From assembly GCA_016713965.1 (NCBI GenBank), contig JADJOC010000009.1, forward strand, positions 434,001 to 498,000: a DNA stretch of 64,000 nt. The letters run 5' to 3'. A model generated the notes under the pieces. It did no database searches and was not told the DNA's origin. It was given only the letters and a program-made list of their open reading frames with translations. This document shows, piece by piece, positions 59,438-64,000 of this stretch. A program made the position numbers and the translations under genes. The DNA is from Chitinophagaceae bacterium. Its GTDB lineage: Bacteria; Bacteroidota; Bacteroidia; Chitinophagales; Chitinophagaceae. Numbering within the stretch: the first letter of the stretch is position 1; each line of letters opens with the position of its first letter.

Positions 59438-59974
59438 TTAAGTTTCTACTAATTGGTAAATCTCTTTTAAATTTCTCCCCAAACCGTCATAATCCAAACC
59501 ATAACCCAGCAAAAATTTATTAGGGACTTCAAAACCCAGATAGTCTACACTGATTGGAAATTTTAGTGCTTCAGGTTTATGCAACAGTGCCGCTATTTTT
59601 AATGAAGCCGGCTGTTGATTTATTAATTGTGGCAAAAACTGGTGCAAGGTTTTTCCTGTATCTACAATATCTTCTACAATTACTACATGCCGGTTTTTTA
59701 ATGCTTCATCCAAACCAATAGATGTAATTACATTACCTGTAGATTTAGTGCCTTTATAAGAAGCCAGTTTAATGAAAGAGATTTCTGCTTCTATAGTAAT
59801 TGTTTTAAATAAGTCTGCAGCAAATATAAAAGAACCATTTAAAATAGCAATAAATAATGGAACCTTTCCTACATAATCCTTATTTATTTGACTGCCCAGT
59901 TTGTTGATCTGTTCATTAATTTGCTCGGCACTAATATAAGGTTCAAATTGTTTATCATGCACTTGTATGATCAT
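59438..59974 (-). CDS. hpt: Hypoxanthine phosphoribosyltransferase
   Basis: 178 residues. The PRPP-binding motif VVIVEDIVDTGKTLHQFL is central, with VPLFIAILNGSFIFAADLFK (loop I) before it and SVDYLGFEVPNKFLLGYGLD (metal and base site) after it. It salvages hypoxanthine and guanine using PRPP in the cytoplasm. The length is normal. It lies 26 bases downstream of the LysM protein gene on the same strand. The frame is intact. Confidence 0.92.
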   Translation of the reverse strand: MIIQVHDKQFEPYISAEQINEQINKLGSQINKDYVGKVPLFIAILNGSFIFAADLFKTITIEAEISFIKLASYKGTKSTGNVITSIGLDEALKNRHVVIVEDIVDTGKTLHQFLPQLINQQPASLKIAALLHKPEALKFPISVDYLGFEVPNKFLLGYGLDYDGLGRNLKEIYQLVET

Positions 59975-60000
59975 AAATATGAGATTAAGCAGTTGCTGCC

Positions 60001-61139
60001 CTATGGGGCAATAATAATTTCCTGTCCGATTTTTAATTCGTCTGTATCAAGACGATTCCATTCTTTTATTTGCTCAATAGTGATGTTATATTTCCTGGAA
60101 ATGGCGTATAATCCTTCCTTAGGTTGCACTATATGAATATTTTTTTTCTCTGTTGCTATTTCACTGGCAATATCTGGCAAAGTTGGTTTCAACTTTATTG
60201 TAGTGCCTGGTGCTAATATATCAGTAGGCTTCAAATTATTATATTGCAATAAATATTCAAGCTGTATAGCATTATTTTGGGCTATATCGTATAACGTTTC
60301 ATGTTCCTGTACAGTATATAATTTTTTGTTGCCCTGTTTATATTTCTTTTCCAAAAAGATCCATTGATCAGCTGTTAAAATATTATCCTGGTATAGATCA
60401 TTAAACTCTAATAATTTTGATAACTCAATTTCATATTCATTAGCTACTGCTAGTAATGATGTTCCCTTCTGCACATATGCCACTCTCAAACTATTAATAT
60501 AAGTTTTTGATTTTTTAGCTGACGATAAAGGTATTTTTTGGCTATCAGCAGCCTTTATTATTGAAAACGAGGCTAACTTGATATTCTCTTTATCATCATC
60601 ATATAAAGATGCATCAAATTTTGGCACATCGTTAATAGCTCCAAGCGTATATTGATTTAAGTTATATTTTTCAATATGTTTAATAAGCATTTGGGGATAG
60701 CTTGGATTGGTGGCATAGCCGGCTTTTTTAATCCATAAGCCCAGGCCTGGTAATCCGCTACATCAATTTTAAATAAAGAACCGTAACGCTGGTTATTCCT
60801 TAAAAAATTGCTATGATCTCTATAGCTATCCTCTGCAGTTTTATATACCCTGAAACATTCACCTTTTTCGTCATCATCGTGGCTCACTCCCTCTGCAGAC
60901 CATGAACCTTTGCATTTTATACCAAAATGATTGTTTGATTTTTTTACTAAATCACTATTACCGCTTTCTGCCTCTAAAATACCCTGGGCCAATGTTATTG
61001 CTGCCGGTATACCCATCCGCTTCATTTCTCTTACAGCCAAATCTTTATACATATTTATATATTGTTCAGGAGTAATTCTTTGAGCCGCTGCACTAATGTG
61101 GATACCAATAAAAGTTATAAGAAAAACAACATTCTTCAT
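60001..61139 (-). CDS. Glucosaminidase with LysM repeats (frameshifted)
   Basis: About 379 residues. Signal peptide VVFLITFIGIHISAAAQ. A glucosaminidase domain (about 20-165) has the catalytic motif LAQGILEAESGNSDLVKKS and NNHFGIKCKGSW. Three LysM repeats follow (VQKGTSLLAVANEYEIELSK, YTVQEHETLYDIAQNNAIQL, HIVQPKEGLYAISRKYNITI). It probably trims peptidoglycan between or at the ends of glycan strands in the periplasm. The T6 run at 60724-60729 is one short, separating the halves at YGLKKAGYATNPSYPQMLI. The O-methyltransferase gene ends 2 bases upstream. Confidence 0.88.
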
Positions 61140-61141
61140 TT

Positions 61142-61780
61142 TTATAATTTTTGAATTAACAATAACCCGTCTCTAACGGTAAGCATTACCTGCTGTACAT
61201 TGCTATCATTTAAAACATGTTCATTAAATGATTGTATAGCTTTTGCATTTTTTCCTTTTATTTCATCAGCCAATACCTGGCCATGAAAAAGTACATTATC
61301 GGCTATAATCCAGCCCCCTTTTTTTACTTTAGGCAAAGTTAACCCGTAATAATTAATATAATTCACTTTATCAGCATCTATAAAAACCAGGTCAAATTCA
61401 ATATCTAAAGTTGGGATTATTGCTAAAGCATCACCAACATGCAATTGTATATTAGCTGTTGGTTGTGCCATATCAAAATATTTTTGTGCTGTGGCAGCAT
61501 CTTCTTCTCTTAATTCAATAGTGTGAAGCACCCCGTTTTGCTGCATACCTTTAGCTAAACATAAGGCACTATATCCTGTAAAAGTGCCAATCTCTAAAAT
61601 GTTTAAAGGCCTGATCATTGTGCTTATCATTTCTAAAAGCTTGCCTTGTACCTGTCCGCTTAGCATATGTGGGTGCGGATGATTGGCTGAAGTGTTTTTT
61701 TCAACCTGCTGTAATAATTCATCTTGTTGGGATGAATATTTTTGTGCATACTGATCAGCTTTATGGTATATTACTTCCAT
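61142..61780 (-). CDS. SAM-dependent O-methyltransferase
   Basis: 212 residues of the catechol O-methyltransferase-like family (Methyltransf_3). SAM motif NILEIGTFTGYSALCLAKGM, acidic loop IELREEDAATAQKYF, metal and catalytic site FDLVFIDADKVNYINYYG, and IIADNVLFHGQVL. Divalent-metal-dependent methylation of a small catechol-like substrate is expected; the natural substrate is unknown. The start overlaps the stop of the LOG gene by one base, so they are co-transcribed. The frame is intact. Confidence 0.9.
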   Translation of the reverse strand: MEVIYHKADQYAQKYSSQQDELLQQVEKNTSANHPHPHMLSGQVQGKLLEMISTMIRPLNILEIGTFTGYSALCLAKGMQQNGVLHTIELREEDAATAQKYFDMAQPTANIQLHVGDALAIIPTLDIEFDLVFIDADKVNYINYYGLTLPKVKKGGWIIADNVLFHGQVLADEIKGKNAKAIQSFNEHVLNDSNVQQVMLTVRDGLLLIQKL

Positions 61781-62477
61781 TAAAAATTAGGCAACAATGG
61801 TTTGGTTTTATAAAATTCCTTGATAAAGCTGACCACTTCATCTGCAGTATCAAAAACCTTTAATAGCTTAAGGTCTTCCATATTGATGTTTCTTTCTTGT
61901 TCACCCATTACTTTTTCAATCCAGCTGAGCAAACCTTCCCAATAACTTTTACCAACCAATATCATCGGGCTTTCCTTAAACTTACCGGTTTGAATAAGGG
62001 TAGCCACTTCAAAAAATTCATCCATAGTTCCAAAGCCGCCTGGCATCATAATAAAGCCCTGTGAGTATTTTACAAACATTACTTTACGTACAAAAAAGAA
62101 ATCAAAATTTAATGATTTATCCCTGTCAATAAACGGATTGGGATATTGTTCAAAAGGTAAATCTATATTTAAGCCTACAGATTTGCCACCACCCAGCGAA
62201 GCTCCTTTGTTGGCTGCTTCCATTATACCCGGGCCGCCCCCGTAATAATTCCGAATCCTTCTTCCACCAAACGTTTGGAAATATCTACCGCTATTTCATA
62301 ATACTTGTTATCCGGCAAAGTACGTGCACTTCCAAAGATTGAAATACAGGGCCCTATTTTGCTTAAAGCCTCAAACCCATCTACAAATTCGGCCATTATT
62401 TTAAAAATCTGCCAGCTGCTGTGCGCCTGGCTTTCTTTCCATTTTCTTTCTTTTCCTACATTATTATTACGAATCAT
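61780..62477 (-). CDS. LOG-family (TIGR00730) protein (frameshifted)
   Basis: About 232 residues. The N-terminal part CISIFGSARTLPDNKYYEIA is followed by GFGIITGGGPGIMEAANKGA, the PGGxGT motif GFIMMPGGFGTMDEFFEV and the C-terminal VKSYWEGLLSWIEKVM-like region. LOG proteins are nucleotide 5'-monophosphate phosphoribohydrolases related to cytokinin activation in plants; some bacterial ones are lysine decarboxylase-like in name only. The C5 run at 62237-62241 is one short, breaking the GGGPGIM motif. It overlaps the O-methyltransferase start. Confidence 0.87.
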
Positions 62478-62609
62478 TTTAACTCATTTTAAGCAGTTGA
62501 AAAATGCCAGTCTATATTAATTTAAATAAAAAATGACACCGCTAAAATTAATACTTTATACCGGCTTTATTTAATTCTTCTTTAAAAAGGATTAACACTA
62601 TTTTGTTAA

Positions 62610-62703
62610 GAACCTGTTTAAAATAAAAGTTTGATTACTATTTTGCGGTTGGTAGGGACACCAACCGCGGCCGACAGCCTTGGCCGGTGTCCCCACCGGC
62701 CAC
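62610..62703. repeat. MITE-like element, GTTTAAA/GGCCGGTG family, copy 3
   Basis: GAACCTGTTTAAAATAAAAG, then TTTTGCGGTTGG, a hairpin GGGACACCAACCGCGG and CCTTGGCCGGTGTCCCCACC. It is flanked by exact 19-base direct repeats ATTAACACTATTTTGTTAA (62591-62609 and 62704-62722). The right copy lies in the last codons of the symporter gene, so the left copy is a duplicate of that gene's end. Confidence 0.8.
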
Positions 62704-62710
62704 ATTAACA

Positions 62711-64000
62711 CTATTTTGTTAAATTTTGCTCAACAGATAATTCATGTTTTACATCTTTAGAAGAAATAAGCCATAGACCTATAAAAGTAAGCAGCCCGTT
62801 AAAAATAAGTATTTCAATACTGATTTTATACCCACCAAAAATATTACCTGATAATGCTTTTAAATTTTGTGTAGCAGCTTCCGAAAGACTAAAGCGATTT
62901 ACAAACCACTCGGGGTTATTGATAAGATCCATTAAAAAAACAAGCAATGGTGATAGTAAACAAATTACTAAAGCATATTTGTCTTTTATCTTCCTGTTAG
63001 TTAATATCCCAAATGCAAATAAGCCTAATAGTGGTCCATAAGTATATCCTGCGACTTTTAGAATGACATCAATAATTGATTTATCATCTACCCATTTAAA
63101 TAACATTACCAGCAAAAAGAATATAACTGCAAAAATTAAATGTACTGTAAGGCGAGTAGACTTTTTCTTTTTTTCAGATAAATTTTCTTTCTTTTTTAAT
63201 CCCAAAATATCTATGCAAAAAGATGAGGTCAAAGCTGTTAACGCTCCATCAGCACTGGGAAATAAGGCAGATATCAACCCGATAATAAAAATAACAGAAA
63301 TTGCTGCTGATAAACCACCGCCTAAAGCTACAGAAGGAAATAAATCATCACCCTTTACTGCACTTCCGGTTTGTGCGGCATACAAGTATAGTAAACCTCC
63401 CATTAATAAAAACAAAAGATTTACAAAAATCAGGATTGTACTTAGTGTTAATATATTTTTTTGAGAATCTTTTAGCGTACGCACACTGATATTTTTCTGC
63501 ATCATTTCCTGGTCGAGGCCTGTCATAGCGATAGTAATAAATGCACCACCTAAAATTTGCTTGACAAAGAACCCGGGAGCCTTTACATCTGTATTAAACA
63601 ATGTAGATAATTTATTTTCTTTCAGGGAAGATAAAGCTGTGCTTAAATTCAGATCAAGCTTATTAAGGATTGCCACAATGCATACCACTAGGCCTAACAG
63701 CATAAAAGTGGTTTGTAAAGTATCTGTATACACAATTGTTTTTACTCCTCCTTCAAAAGTATACAAAAGAATAAGCAATAATATAATAAGTGCAGTAGCC
63801 CAAAAAGGAATGCCCATTTTATTTAAAATAAAAATTTGCAAAATATTTATCACCAGGTACATTCGTGCGGTAGCGCCTAATGCTCTTGATACAATAAAAA
63901 ACATTGCGCCTGTTTTATAAGAAACCGGTCCAAACCTTTTTCTAAATAATGATAAATAGAAGTAAGATTTAATTTATAATACAACGGCAAAAGAATAAAA
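62711..64000 (-). CDS. Sodium:solute symporter (partial, frameshifted)
   Basis: Membrane transporter of the SSS family. About 430 residues are visible, with at least ten membrane segments; the 5' end is beyond the right window edge. The readable start LPLYYKLNLTSIYHYLEKRF and GPVSYKTGAMFFIVSRALGA match the early part of the family. Later motifs are LYTFEGGVKTIVYTDTLQ, GGAFITIAMTGLDQEMMQK and GLISALFPSADGALTAL, with CIDILG following. One T is missing at 63937-63941. The substrate cannot be inferred. Its last codons are duplicated downstream around a MITE-like repeat. Confidence 0.88.

Overview
The window looks like a chromosomal segment of a Bacteroidota bacterium, most likely close to the Chitinophagaceae. 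It is AT-rich. It carries a T9SS type B sorting (gliding-motility C-terminal) PKD protein next to a PorP/SprF protein, a T9SS type A sorting-domain protein, many lipoproteins, LytS-type kinases, a DUF4271/HemD pair and TAnnTTTG-like promoter elements. No rRNA, tRNA or CRISPR array was seen.

Layout. 1-10.4 kb is accessory DNA on the minus strand: two paralogous LytS-type sensor kinases, a small membrane peptide, an S41 peptidase split by an IS630 element, a double-glycine-leader peptide whose end is cut off by an IS3 element, small zinc-ribbon and membrane proteins, and a tight run of four lipoprotein genes. 10.4-11.1 kb is a gene-free block of inverted repeats with a perfect 40-bp palindrome. 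11.1-28.0 kb is the division and cell wall (dcw) cluster, transcribed leftwards from MraZ boxes: mraZ, rsmH, ftsL-like, ftsI, murE, mraY, murD, ftsW, murG, murC, ftsQ, ftsA, ftsZ. 28.2-36.2 kb holds an orphan histidine kinase, yqgE, a PlsC-type acyltransferase, hemD, DUF4271, a BamA/TamA-like protein and hemW. 36.3-38.5 kb is accessory: an IS256-like Zn-binding transposon, a Cys-rich peptide and a GRDP-like protein. 38.8-45.1 kb has fabI, recN, a zinc-ribbon coiled-coil protein, a NIF3-like gene and an M32 carboxypeptidase. 45.5-53.5 kb is the T9SS region, with the PKD gene split by an IS5-type element. 53.5-64 kb has an RlmI-like methyltransferase, grpE, dnaJ, a vWA protein, hpt, a LysM glucosaminidase, an O-methyltransferase, a LOG protein and a sodium:solute symporter cut by the window edge.

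How the genes work together. The dcw genes make lipid II (MurC, D, E, MraY, MurG) and build the divisome (FtsZ, A, Q, W, I, L). The DNPR motif of MurE points to meso-diaminopimelate in the wall. The PKD protein and PorP/SprF form a typical T9SS type B cargo and partner pair. In the accessory zone, a conserved direct-repeat motif (core TAATACACCGATTAGCCGAT) sits on TAnnTTTG-like promoters in front of the small membrane peptide, the GG-leader peptide and the lipoprotein operon, next to two LytS kinases. This is the best candidate here for an undescribed regulon.

Caution. At least 25 genes, most of them housekeeping, need a single-base correction to read through, nearly always in a homopolymer. 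I read this as sequencing or assembly error and annotate these as single genes. By contrast, three IS insertions have exact duplicated targets, and the broken genes rejoin in frame when the IS is removed, so those disruptions are real.
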